Made by a program: the position numbers and the translations under genes. A DNA stretch of 64,000 nt from Pictodentalium vernedei (Eukaryota > Mollusca > Scaphopoda > Dentaliida > Dentaliidae), in assembly GCA_031216915.1 (NCBI GenBank), contig CM062296.1, forward strand, positions 668,006,753 to 668,070,752, read 5' to 3'. Shown one piece after another: positions 32,537-42,503 of the stretch. Every line of letters starts with the position of its first letter. The first letter of the stretch is position 1. The notes beneath the pieces are model-generated. The model saw nothing but the letters and a program-made list of their open reading frames with translations, did not search any database and had not been told where the DNA came from.

Positions 32537-32762
32537 TTTGTTTGTTTGTTGGTGGTTAACATCACATATTTATGCACCATGGCTAATCGTGACACAACAT
32601 GGAGATGAAGTCAAGTTTAGTCAATCGTTGATCTACATGTCGCCCATTTTAGAGGACTTTCACCCCAAGCATTGGTGACTGGGTCCTATTTTACTGGTAA
32701 AGCAGAACTGGTTTACCACAGTAAACAAGTGCTGCTTACTTCCCGGGGTTCCCACGGGGAAT
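32537..32762 (-). mobile_element. SINE-G copy 13 (near full length)
   Basis: GGTTAACATCACATATTTAT, TAATCGTGACACAACATGG, CCCAAGCATTGGTGACTGGG and TTCCCGGGGTTCCCACGGGG in order. Confidence 0.8.
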
Positions 32763-32937
32763 TTTATGAACATTGATTAATTTTATAACAATTTATTGAG
32801 GAGTATCTACTGGCATGAAATAAACTGTAACAAAACAATTATGGATAAACAAATTTTGACAAACAAAAATAAAGTTTAACTCTTCACCATCATATCATGT
32901 CACAGTTGCAGCAACTTCTCAGTTTGATGAATACTTT

Positions 32938-33120
32938 TTTATTTATTTATTTATTTATTGGTGTTTAAGGTCATCTATTTCTCACAATGGCTGATTGTGC
33001 CCACAACAAGGAGATAAAGTCAAGTTTAGTCAATCATTTATACCATTGTTGCCTATTTTAGAGGACTTCCACCCCAAGCATTAGCGACTGGGTCCTATTT
33101 TACCATGAAAACAGAGTAAA
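32938..33120 (-). mobile_element. SINE-G copy 14
   Basis: (TTTA)n, GGTGTTTAAGGTCATCTATT and TCCTATTTTACCATGAAAAC; the last 40 bp of the head are missing. Confidence 0.75.
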
Positions 33121-33248
33121 CAAGATGGGTGATATGTTTTGATGAAAAGAATTCAGGAAAGCTATAGACTGAATAATATATTATACAAAAATGATCCTAT
33201 TGTTCCCAGCAGTAAGTTCAAAGCCCAGTCAATTATCCATAGATATAC

Positions 33249-33446
33249 ATATTTACCTCATGCAATGGCCAAAAACTACCAAGCAGTATTCACAAAAAAT
33301 TGCCAACAAATTTTATTTTTTAATTTTTGTCTCAAATATACAGCTTATGATGCGACGTTGGAACTATGTTTCAGTTACGAAAATGAAAATTTTCAATGTT
33401 TGAGAAAAGATTTTGCAAAATCTGTTTGGTTTGAGTAAAGAGTTAA
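33249..33446. mobile_element. TTAA MITE type I, degenerate
   Basis: GCAATGGCCAAAAACTACC, TTTAATTTTTGTCTCAAATA, ACAGCTTATGATGCGACGTT and GAGTAAAGAGTTAA keep the order of the type I element. Open frames across it are not genes. Confidence 0.65.
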
Positions 33447-33483
33447 TCGCTTCCTAACAAACTGAACAAAGCAGATGCAAACC

Positions 33484-33732
33484 AAGCCTGAATATAAGCA
33501 ACCTGTCATTTGCAAAATGGGGTACCCAGAGGGTGAATTTGCTGATGCTATCCCAAACAGTGGGCCAATTTATCCTCTAAGTACATCTTTGTTTTGGCTT
33601 GAGACCTTGATTCAGAGTGAGGTTCACAGAGGGTAAATTTTGAGATGCTACCCTGCTGTGTAGGGTTGCATCACCAAATTCACCATCTGGGGACCTCATT
33701 TTGCAGATGACAGTCTGCTTATTTTCAGGCTT
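33484..33732. mobile_element. Fold-back MITE A, complete copy
   Basis: AAGCCTGAATATAAGCA at the left and TGCTTATTTTCAGGCTT at the right, with inner GAGGGTGAATTTGCTGATGC and its inverse. About 249 bp. Confidence 0.87.
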
Positions 33733-33748
33733 GATGCAAACTGTACTT

Positions 33749-35094
33749 AATGAAAGTGTCAATGACACTGTAGCTTAACTTGTGTGTTGTGTTTGGTGAA
33801 AAGGATAATGTTCAATGTTTATGAAAGGATTATGAAATAAGACAAGAATTGTGATAATTGGGAATATGTTCATTTCTGTTCCCTGTATGCTATGTTTTCG
33901 ATAAAAATAATATGAGGTGTGTACTGTACTAAAGAGCTGAGGGGTGGGTTAATATGACCTCACAGTTAATGTATGAGGCCCTCACAGTTAACGTATATCA
34001 ACAAAAGTTACCAAGTTACAGTGAAATTATAGCCGTTAATTTCCCAATTGCGTCCAAAGGGGACGTTCTTATCTAGACATTATATGAAGTCAACCTACCA
34101 AGTTACAATGAAATCCCTTCATAAAGATGACTTGTAGACTGTGCTAAAGGTTTTTGGGCTTTAGGCTTGGGCAGCCATCATGGTTGAATGATCGCAACCA
34201 AAAGGGGACATTCTCATCTGGGCATCATCTGGAGTGATCTTGCGGAGTTACAATGAAATCCCTTAATAAATATGACCCGTAAACTGCGCTCAAGGCTTTC
34301 GGGCTTCGAGCCCCTGAAGCCGTCACAGTTGACCAATCATGACCAAAAGGGGATGTCCTCATCTAGGCATTATATGGAGTCAACCTAACAGGTTACAATG
34401 AAATCCTTCCATAAATACGACCTTTTGCCTATGCTAAATGTTTTTGGGCTCGGGCACCCATCAAGGTTGAATGATCGCGACCAAAATGAGACGTTCTCAT
34501 CTAGACATTATTTGGAGTCATCCTATCAAGTTACAATGAAATCCCTTCATAAATATGACCTGTAGACTGTGCTAAAGGTTTTGGGGTTTTGGGCTTGGGC
34601 AGTTGTCACGGTTGGCAGATCACGCCCAAATGGGGAAATTCTCATCTAGACATCATACGGAGTCATCCTACCAAGTTACAATGAAATCCATCCATATTAA
34701 ACATGACCTGCAGACTGTGCTAAAAGTTTTTGGGTTTCGGGCTTGGGCAGCCATCACGGCTGACAGATCATGCCCAAAAGTGGATGTTCTCATCTAGGCA
34801 TTATACAGAGGCATCCTACCACGTTACAATGAAATCCCTTCATAAACATGACCTGTAGACTGTGCTAATGGTTTTCAGGTTTTGGGCTCGGGCAGGCATA
34901 CCGGTTGACCGATCGTGACCAAAAGGGGACGTTCTCATCTAGACATGACCCCAAACCTGCATATGAAATTTTGTGATGATCAGACAAGAACTGCGGGGTG
35001 TAGCCCGTGCTAAAGGAAAATGTGAACAGACTAACAGACTTCCACACGCGTGATGGCAATAGCTTATCTTCACTTTGTCAAGTTAAGCTAAAAA
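33749..35094 (+). mobile_element. Pearl-like element P6 with about seven 146-bp units
   Basis: Head AATGAAAGTGTCAATGACAC, then TAGCTTAACTTG. The interior has about seven units marked by GTTACAATGAAATCC (near 34013, 34096, 34244, 34390, 34528, 34672, 34820) and CCAAAAGGGGACGTTCTCAT. The 3' end AATAGCTTATCTTCACTTTG pairs into TCAAGTTAAGCT, then AAAAAT. The 5' TAGCTTAACTT is the exact inverse of AAGTTAAGCTA at the 3' end. Confidence 0.85.
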
Positions 35095-35127
35095 TCATTA
35101 AACACATTTTTTTCAAACTTTTTTTTC
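34893..35127 (+). repeat. 235-bp duplicated tail, copy 1
   Basis: The last 200 bp of P6 plus its flank, repeated almost base for base (a C/T difference near 34931) at 35612-35846, an offset of 719 bp. Confidence 0.93.
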
Positions 35128-35361
35128 ATGAAAAGCAGACGACACTTGCAAAAAAAATTCTTGAATAACTATTTTTTTAAATTTTTTGTCTCAAAAACAT
35201 AGGTTATGACCCCTCGTTGGAACGAGCTCGACGAGCTCGTTCCAACGAGGGGGCATAACCTATGTTTTTGAGACAAAAAATGAAAATATTTTGAAAATTA
35301 ATTGTCGATTTTTGAGAATAGCGCTGACCGGTTTTGGACGTTACGTTGGGTAAAGGGTTAA
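35127..35361. mobile_element. TTAA MITE type I, left 16 bases missing
   Basis: Starts at CATGAAAAGCAGACGACACT without the usual TTAACCCTTTACCTAA. The palindrome has the core GGAACGAGCTCGACGAGCTC. Ends GTTACGTTGGGTAAAGGG and TTAA at 35358-35361. The broken start coincides with the duplication junction. Confidence 0.9.
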
Positions 35362-35611
35362 CCCCTTAACCTGACAGTGTTACAAATCAATTTTTTAGTA
35401 TATACCTATGATATATACCTAACTTTTGTACGATCTTTCCGATGAAATTGTTTGTTTTTCGAAAGGACTACGACTTGATAAATTGGGTATGTCAGCACGT
35501 GACTGCCAATTATCTATAATGACGCAATCCTCGTGTGTGGGGAGAAAAATCATCCTCGATGAGTCTGAAGGTGGGAATGGGGAAATCTCACCCTCGGGGC
35601 AAGATATTTGA
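35358..35611. repeat. Unit X, copy 1
   Basis: TTAACCCCTTAACCTGACAG onward, nearly identical to 37384-37637. The MITE and X together form a block of about 480 bp present twice, 2.0 kb apart. X ends in half of a palindrome whose other half survives only in the second copy. The 61-aa frame inside appears in both copies but has no recognisable domain. Confidence 0.88.
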
Positions 35612-35846
35612 CAGGCATACCGGTTGACCGATCGTGACCAAAAGGGGATGTTCTCATCTAGACATGACCCCAAACCTGCATATGAAATTTTGTGATGATC
35701 AGACAAGAACTGCGGGGTGTAGCCCGTGCTAAAGGAAAATGTGAACAGACTAACAGACTTCCACACGCGTGATGGCAATAGCTTATCTTCACTTTGTCAA
35801 GTTAAGCTAAAAATCATTAAACACATTTTTTTCAAACTTTTTTTTC
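35612..35846 (+). repeat. 235-bp duplicated tail, copy 2
   Basis: Second copy of the P6 3' end, starting CAGGCATACCGG and ending in the CTTTTTTTTC run. Confidence 0.93.
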
Positions 35847-36274
35847 GGGATAATTAAGGCTATAAATCCTCAATGAAATAATTCCATCAAGCTCATTCCA
35901 ATATAAAATTATGGGCTAATTAAAATATATTCCCCAAAACCTTGTATTGTCAATCTATTTAGGAATAAATGTGGATGCTATCGTCCAAATCTGCTGGTAG
36001 ATAAAAGGGATAACACAAAGAAGTCTCAAGTCTAGTCTTCTTGTCTCTGACGTTGTTTTACAGGTGATCTAAAGCTGAAAGCTCAGGTAGTGGTGAAGAG
36101 AAAAACTAGCTTATCATTGGCAGCTGTTTCCAAGTGTTCTCTGCCTGCATAGGAAGACAACACTTGCTTCAATGCAACTGGTCTTGATAAGTTTTGATGT
36201 TTATGCAGAGAATTCAACTTGGTGTTTTTTCCTGGCTTTTTTAAAAGTTGAGCCCTGAAGTGATCTTAATCTTT
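35847..36274. other. No firm feature
   Basis: The phrase CAATGAAATAATTCCATCAA near 35870 may be an eroded TTAA MITE core; otherwise unassigned. Confidence 0.35.
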
Positions 36275-36385
36275 ATCTTTATTGGTGTTTATGGTCATTT
36301 TCAGCATCTTTGGCTATATCATGACTGCAACATAGAGGAAGTCCACCCAAAGCATTGGTTCTGGGTCTTATTTTACCAGTTTGAT
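36275..36385 (-). mobile_element. SINE-G copy 15 (internally deleted)
   Basis: ATTGGTGTTTATGGTCATTT, GGCTATATCATGACTGCAAC and CCCAAAGCATTGGTTCTGGG. Confidence 0.6.
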
Positions 36386-37145
36386 AATTCTGCTATAGAC
36401 AACTATAAGGTCAGGAGGAACACATACTTTTTTAAAAATGAAGATGAATGAAACAACTGAATCTATCCTCTAACATGGAACACAAAAACTATAGGTCTAC
36501 AGAAATAACTTTCACAATGAAGTTTTACAATCAAACAAGTGTTCTATAACAGCAGGTATTCTAGTACTTTCGTTTAACTACAAAACAATAGGGTTTTATG
36601 CACAAAAAAAGGAGAGGAAAAAGAAAAGCTAACTCTCTGCACACAGATGTCAAAATACAGCAATTTCAAGCAACAAATTTTTCATTGAAGCAACTTGGAA
36701 TTTAATCAATTCAATGGGCGTGTGGTGGCTCAGTGGTTATGGCATTCAACTTCAAACCGAAAGGTCCATGGTTCAACACCAGGGGCAACTTTTTCTCCCC
36801 ACACTATACGTGAAACATACGTGTGTCCTAGGTGAGACAGCAGGGTGGGATATTTCTATTCTACCCACCCCACGTGACATACTCATTTGCATATTTTATT
36901 AGGTCGCCAGAACTATTTCATCATCATCTGCACAAAAAACGCTTCTTAAATTGTGTTCGTTTATTACCTATTTATCTGTTCCTTGTTGATATAGACTCAA
37001 TATTAAATTATTATTCAAATATTAAATTTTATTTGCTTCAACCCCATGTTTCTCTGCAGATTTAATAATATCACTGCGCGAATTTATCGATCGATCAATA
37101 ATCTCACAATGCCCTTTACATTAGAGTTTGACACATGCAAACTCA

Positions 37146-37387
37146 TTAACCCTTTACCTAACATGAAAAGCAGACGACACTTGCAAAAAAAATTCTTGAA
37201 TAACTATTTTTTTTAATTTTTTGTCTCAAAAACATAGGTTATGACCCCTCGTTGGAACGAGCTCGTTCCAACGAGGGGTCATAACCTATGTTTTTGAGAC
37301 AAAAAATGAAAATATTTTGAAAATTAATTGGCGATTTTTGAGAATAGCGCTGGCCGGTTTTGGCCGTTACGTTGGGTAAAGGGTTAA
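37146..37387. mobile_element. TTAA MITE type I with a 90-bp perfect palindrome
   Basis: TTAA at both ends, CCCTTTACCTAACATGAAAA at the left and CGTTGGGTAAAGGG at the right. Positions 37217-37261 and 37262-37306 are perfect inverse copies with no spacer, centred on GAGCTC. This suggests a recent copy. Confidence 0.95.
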
Positions 37388-37637
37388 CCCCTTAACCTGA
37401 CAGTGTTACAAATCAATTTTTTAGTATATACCTGTGATATATACCTAACTTTTGTACGATCTTTCCGATGAAATTGTTTGTTTTTCGAAAGGACTACGAC
37501 TTGATAAATTGGGTATGTCAGCACATGACTGCCAATTATCTATAATGATGCAATCCTCGTGTGTGGGGAGAAAAATCATCCTTGATGAGTCTGAAGGTGG
37601 GAATGGGGAAATCTCACCCTCGGAGCCAGATATTTGA
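37384..37637. repeat. Unit X, copy 2
   Basis: Near-identical to 35358-35611; differences include C/T changes in TCATCCTTGATGAG and the GGAGCC/GGGGC end. It follows a type I MITE in both copies, so the two were copied as one block. Confidence 0.88.
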
Positions 37638-37735
37638 ACCAGACCCTCAGCAAGCCTCGGGACTGGTTTAAATATCTTGCCCCTAGATTGAGATTTCCCC
37701 ATCCCACCTCCAGACTCATCGGGGATCATAATAAT
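37578..37735. repeat. Palindrome spanning the end of X
   Basis: ATGAGTCTGAAGGTGGGAAT...AGATATTTGAACCAG pairs with CTGGTTTAAATATCTTG...CCCACCTCCAGACTCAT around a 20-nt loop. The first copy of X stops inside this palindrome. Confidence 0.85.
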
Positions 37736-38200
37736 CCCGACTGCACACAAGGGAGCATGGTGGCACTGTATACTAAGGCGTACTGCACAATGATGGAGCA
37801 CTTGTTTTCAACCAATGCAAACCCTGCTTGTGTGGAGTTAGTACTTTGGGGAGTCTGACAATTACTTGCCATTGCTCAGTGGTTCTCTCTGGGTATTCCA
37901 GCTTTCCGTAAAAAAACTGCCTGGCACGAGGTGACCCTGGCTGTCAAAAGTGCCATCAAACCCCAATAAATAAATAACCAAATTAATCTTGTTTGACAGA
38001 GCTCAATAAGTCTGTCAAATAAGACTGATATGGTTAAATTCCAAGTTGCATTGTGGGAAGAAATTGCAGCTTGAAATTTAGAATTTTCGACATCAATGAA
38101 TACAGGGTTAAATAATCAACAGAACTCCAAACACTGCCCAATCTTAAACAGCAAATGAAGTTGCATATCACACGTCTACATTTCAAAATGGCACATTTAC

Positions 38201-38239
38201 CTTGCAGACAATAGGACTCATCCACACTCCATTAGGAAC
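38201..38239 (-). other. Candidate 39-nt exon, gene unknown
   Basis: Acceptor TAACTATTTGTAG, 39 nt open in a single frame (VPNGVWMSPIVCK), donor GTAAATGTG. A whole number of codons, outside the recognised repeats. Too short to prove; I do not recognise the peptide. Confidence 0.25.
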
Positions 38240-38756
38240 CTACAAATAGTTACAAGCAAAGCGATCAAATGCTGGGTCATTATAATTATCACTGGGAAGG
38301 CTATTCTACCAAGAATATTCTACTTTTACAAATGTCGACGATGGATAGAAACTAGCAACATGAGAGCTGTTACACTACTAATGTGATGCAGCATTACACG
38401 CAATGCAAAAAAGAAAGTTATAAGGCCTAAAAAAAGTTAAAAATCTGTTTCTCAGGCCCTCCTGCATGGTCATCTTGGCTGCCACACTTCTCTTTTTTTC
38501 ACCAATGCAAACATAAAAAATTAAAAGTTAAATGCTTTTTGTCTGATATTTTAATCAAGTTAATAAAATAGATAAATTTGTCCCTTGAGTGCAACAATGC
38601 TTTGAAATGCTTAAGCATTGCAAAGCCATCTTGCGCTCAAGGGGTCAAATACACCACCACCCATGCCATTTTGTAGATTATGAGGCCTAAAACATAAAAG
38701 AACATGATTATTATTGATGGCAAAGAAATAATTACAGAAATAAAAAAATAAAATGC

Positions 38757-39815
38757 CAATAGGATCACCGATCCAATGTCGAGTTGTGACAGCAAAAAAG
38801 TGGGTTTAATCATTATCAACTTATCGTTCGGAAACCAGTTGTTCACAATTAACTATGTGAAGGGTCAATGTGACCTTGACCTTTGACCTAGTGATTCCAA
38901 AATAAATAGAGCTCTTTCTTGCACCAATGCCAACCTACCTATGAAGTTTAATGAACGTGGGTTGAACCATTATCAAGTTATCATCCGGAAACCAATTGTT
39001 TACGATTTATTATGTTGAAGGTCACTGTGACCTTGACCTTTGATCTAGCGAGTCCAAAATACATAGGGTTCTTCCTCTCAAGAAGGCCACCCTACATATT
39101 AAGTTTCATAAATATGGGTTGAACCATAGTCAAGTTATCATCCGGAAACAATTGTTTATGATTTACTATGTTCAAGGTCACTGTGGTCTTGACCTTTGAC
39201 CCAGTGAGTCCAAAATAAATAGGGTTTTTCCTCTCACTGATGCCAACCTACATATGAAGTTTCATGAACGTGGGTCAACCATTATCAAGTTATCGTCCGG
39301 AAACTAATTGTTTACGATTTACTATGTTGAAGGCCACTGTGACCTTGACCTTTCACATAGCACGTCCAAAATAAATAGGGTTCTTCCTCTCACTGACTCA
39401 TTATCAAGTTATCATCCGAAAACCAAGTGTTTTGATTTACTATGTTCAGAGTCACTGTGACCTTGACCTTTGACCTAGCGAGTCCAAAATAAATAGGGTT
39501 CTTCCTCTAACGAAGGCCAACCTACATATGAAGTTTCATGAATGTGGGTTCAACCATAGTCAAGTTATCATCCGGAAACCAATTGTTTATAATTTAGTAT
39601 GTTCAAGGTCACTGTGACCTTCACCATTGACCTAGTGAGTCCAAAATATATAGGATTTTTCCTCTCACCGAGGCAAATCTACCTATGAAGTTTCATGAAC
39701 TATTATCAAGTTATCATCCGGAAACCAATTGTTTATGCCCACCCACCCGTGCAACCGCCCGCCCGCCATTCATCAAACTATAAGTTTGACTTCGTCACAA
39801 CTCAACTAAAAATAA
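38757..39815 (+). mobile_element. Pearl-like element P7 with nuclear-receptor-type repeat units
   Basis: About six tandem units of 150-158 bp (one shortened to about 118) share ATCAAGTTATCATCCGGAAA, TTTACTATGTT and a TGACCT-rich block. The 3' side has CCCACCCACCCGTGCAACCG and CCCGCCCGCC in place of the GGACAGAC microsatellite. The terminus is ACTTCGTCACAACTCAACT followed by AAAAATAAAA, a degenerate form of the pearl-like end. Confidence 0.75.
38861..39628 (+). promoter_or_regulatory. Six clusters of AGGTCA half-sites (nuclear-receptor-type)
   Basis: Units at 38861, 39019, 39175, 39331, 39450 and 39606 carry AGGTCACTGTGACCTTGACC or near variants, then TTTGACCT. AGGTCA CTG TGACCT (39019-39033 and 39606-39620) is a perfect inverted repeat with 3-nt spacing, the consensus oestrogen-receptor-type element. 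On the minus strand AGGTCA-A-AGGTCA (DR1) and TCAAGGTCA (extended monomer site) overlap it. Binding or function is inference; the motif comes from the repeat itself. Confidence 0.55.
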
Positions 39816-39865
39816 AAAAATGCCTGCCCGCATGCAATGTTACAAAAAATGACCAGAGAAACAGA

Positions 39866-40324
39866 TCTACTTGGAGTGGCTGAAAAACCATTTCTATTCT
39901 CAATTTGTTATTTAAACACAGTGTGATATGTAAAATTTCAGCTTGGTCTTATCAAAAATGAAATATTTAGCCCACTACACCCATCCAGTAAATTAGAACA
40001 TAAAATAACAGATCAGTTGATGTAACAAACCGTTGCAAGATTATATTCAGTTAAGGTGCTCTTTCAGTAATGGAAAATTGGCTTGAAAATAGGTGCCATG
40101 GTTTTTTTATAGCATCAAATATCTAAAAAAAAATTAGAATTCTTCCTTTTATTGTGTTCAGAACTGAAAAGCATTGTTCATAAATACAGATGGACAACAA
40201 AAAAGTGACAAATTGTTATTTTGTTTTGATTTTTGATGCACTGAAAATAGCCTATCACCTATTTTCAATGTAACTTTCCATTACTTGTATAGCACCTTAA
40301 GCAGAGTTTCATTTTGAACACTTG
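39866..40324. other. No firm feature
   Basis: AAGGTGCT..TTTCAGTAATGGAAA (40055-40075) and its inverse TTTCCATTAC..AGCACCTTAA (40267-40300) suggest the ends of one more fold-back element of about 250 bp. Confidence 0.45.
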
Positions 40325-40620
40325 GAGTGTGGTGGCTCTCTGGTTATCACAATGGACTTCAGATTGAAAGGCCATAGAAACAATCCTGACCTGCATCATC
40401 CCTCAACTGCCCAAGTGGGAGCACAGTAGTGTTATGGTTTATAACATGACTGTATACATTTCTTTAACCAATGCTCACCCAGCTTGAGCTTGGTTAGTAA
40501 ATTCGAATTGCTTGGTGGGCCTCTCTTGGTACTCTGTCTTCCACAGCCTGAACAACTATATTGTACAGGAAGATTCTGGCTGCTGAATGTGTCACTGAAC
40601 CACAATAAACAAACCAACAA
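40325..40620 (+). mobile_element. SINE-T with diverged tRNA-like head
   Basis: Head GTGTGGTGGCTCTCTGGTTA (A-box-like), body CATTTCTTTAACCAATGCTC, GGGCCTCTCTTGGTACTCTG, tail CTGAACCACAATAAACAAAC. The conserved CTTGGGCAAG block is missing. Confidence 0.7.
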
Positions 40621-40667
40621 ACATTTCAGTGTGGTAGACATTACATTGAAATCACCAGCGGAGTATT

Positions 40668-40880
40668 TATAATTTATTGATGTTTAAGGTCACATATTTC
40701 TGCACAATGGCTAATTGGGACAACAACATGGAGATAAAGTTAAGTTTAGTCAATCGTTTAAATCCACTTTAGAGGACTTAATTCCACCCAAGCTGTGGTG
40801 ACTAGTTCCTATTTTACCAGTAAAACCGATCTTGTTCACCACAGTAAACAAGCAGTGCTTCACTTCTCAGGGCTTCCTAG
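40668..40880 (-). mobile_element. SINE-G copy 16 (near full length)
   Basis: TTTATTGATGTTTAAGGTCA to CACTTCTCAGGGCTTCC in order. The open frame 40832-41185 starts in it and continues into sequence with no known domain. Confidence 0.78.
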
Positions 40881-41201
40881 CTGAGTGGAACAATCATTGT
40901 CATTTTATCGCACTGTGTGCAAATCTCAAATTGGATGCAGGATGTAAAGGCCTTCATTCAAAAAGAATACAGCAACTTGACAGCACAATGTCAAGACAGC
41001 TGGCCTGTCATTTTGAGATGAATGATGGCCTTCATTCTCTATGCCTGCCTGGTTTGAAAATAAGGAGAGTTGCAAATTGTCATCTAGAAAATCTTGAAAA
41101 ACTAAGACATTCTAAATTCTGTGTTTGCACAATAAATCTAATGAAAACATACCAAGTCTCTTTTAACCCTTCAGGGTCTGGTTAATATTTCCAGAATTTT
41201 T

Positions 41202-41558
41202 ACATTTATTTATTGGAGTTTAATGACACTTTTGCCAGCCAGGGTGGGTCACCTCGTGTCTGACAGTTTTACAGGTGAATGAAGCCGGAGTACCTGGAGA
41301 GAACCACCCAGCAATGTCAAGTAACTGTCAGCCCCCACCTTACTAACTCCACACAAGGAGGCTTAGCAATGGTTTAAGACAGGTGCATCATCAAAGTGCA
41401 TTACGCCTTAGTACACAGCGTCACCAATCCCCCATGTGGGCAATTGGGATTAAGTGCCTTATCCAAGGACACAACACAGTTACCCTTGGCGGGGACTGAA
41501 CCGTGGACCTCTCAGTTTGAAGTTTAATGCGGTAACCACTGAGCCACAATGCTCTGAA
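41202..41558 (-). mobile_element. Full-length SINE-T with 10-bp duplication
   Basis: 357 bp flanked by CAGAATTTTT (41192-41201 and 41559-41568). Inverted, it starts CAGAGCATTGTGGCTCAGTG (A-box-like), then a B-box-like GGTTCAGTCCC, the TGTGTCCTTGGATAAGGCAC block, the body, and a tail CCAATAAATAAATG. The best-bounded tRNA-type SINE here. Confidence 0.93.
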
Positions 41559-41612
41559 CAGAATTTTTTTTTTACAACACACCACATCCGGTTAGTCTAG
41601 TGGTTTAGTAGT

Positions 41613-41667
41613 GATTTCTAGACAAGGCTTGGCTGCCTTTAGAGGCAGTCAAGACTTGATTAGAAAC
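41613..41667. repeat. Palindromic MITE E core, copy 2
   Basis: TTTCTAGACAAGGCTTGGCT / AGTCAAGACTTGATTAGAAA around GCCTTTAGAGGC. Confidence 0.75.
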
Positions 41668-41764
41668 CATAGAATGCCAAGGTAATTTGATTATTGTTCA
41701 CAGAACCTCTTCTTGATTGCATGTTGAACTTCCTGTTCCGAGACACAGAATTGGTCAAAGTTGG

Positions 41765-42002
41765 TTAACCCTTTACCCAACGCAGACGATTTCAAAATTT
41801 ATTATTTTAAATATTTTTTTTAATTTTTTCAAAAAATTTCAACAAAACCATATCATGTGACCTCTCTTTGGAACAAGCTTGTTCCAAAGAGGGGTCACAT
41901 GATATGGTTTTGTTGAAATTTTTTGAAAAATAATATTTTTTCAGCTGCTGAATTTGCATATTACGTGGGCGGATGCGGGTGATTCGTTGGGTAAAGGGTT
42001 AA
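41765..42002. mobile_element. TTAA MITE type II, complete
   Basis: TTAA both ends; CCCTTTACCCAACGCAGACG at the left, TGATTCGTTGGGTAAAGGG at the right. The central palindrome AACAAAACCATATCATGTGA is folded on CTTTGGAACAAGCTTGTTCC. The internal TTATTTTAAATATT is the site used as a target in the copy at 22328. Confidence 0.93.
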
Positions 42003-42156
42003 AGAACTGTGGTGACTGACAACTCCCAATGAATGATTTTACAGAATTTCCCATTATACCGGTAGTAAAATGACTGTTATACTATGGGAGACAGTTGTCT
42101 TGATGAACCGTTTCCTTTTCAAAGTGACAGGCTTGAGAAAGATGAACAAAAAACTG

Positions 42157-42398
42157 TTAACCCTTTACCCAACGTAACGGCCAAAACCGGCCAGCGCTAT
42201 TCCCAAATATCGCCAATTAACTTTCAAAATATTTTCATTTTTTGTCTCAAAAACATAAGTTATGACCCCTCGTTGGAACGAGCTCGTTCCAACGAGGGGT
42301 CATAACCTATGTTTTTGAGACAAAAAATGAAAAAAATTAGTTATTCAAGAATTTTTTTTGCAAGTGTTGTCTGCTTTTCATGTTAGGTAAAGGGTTAA
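42157..42398. mobile_element. TTAA MITE type I, complete, 102-bp palindrome
   Basis: TTAA both ends. 42232-42282 and 42283-42333 are inverse copies with a single mismatch and no spacer. Ends CCCTTTACCCAACGTAACGG and TTAGGTAAAGGG. The open frame 42084-42305 only reads through it. Confidence 0.95.
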
Positions 42399-42503
42399 TA
42401 TGAGCAAGATATGATGTTATGAAATATCATCAGAGTAGTGTTAATTATTCCCTTTACCAAACAACTTTTCCCAGTGCATCTAAATGTTTATGTAAGAACC
42501 ATC

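Larger units (their letters stand above)
36714..37975 (+). mobile_element. SINE-T with tRNA-like head, itself interrupted
   Basis: The head has an A-box-like TGGCTCAGTGGTTATGG and a B-box-like GGTTCAACACC. The body (ACTAAGGCGTACTGCACAAT, GTGTGGAGTTAGTACTTTGG) and tail (CAAACCCCAATAAATAAATA) appear only from 37740. The 940 bp between hold other elements. The SINE sits inside the type III MITE at AATTCAAT / AAATTAAT, an imperfect target match. Confidence 0.7.
36628..38111. mobile_element. TTAA MITE type III, split by a SINE nest
   Basis: The left half (CTAACTCTCTGCACACAGAT ... TTTAATCAATTCAAT) ends at 36713. The right half (TCTTGTTTGACAGAGCTCAA ... CATCAATGAATACAGGGTTAA) resumes at about 37986 and ends at 38111. 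Together they restore the order of the type III copies at 58793 and 60658. Confidence 0.7.
38430..39865. mobile_element. Fold-back MITE R, split by P7
   Basis: The left part (AATCTGTTTCTCAGGCCCTC ... TCCCTTGAGTGCAACAATGC palindrome ... GATTATGAGGCCTAAAACAT) matches 42867-43200. The right end (AAAAAATGACCAGAGAAACA) is the inverse of the left end and follows P7. Confidence 0.65.
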
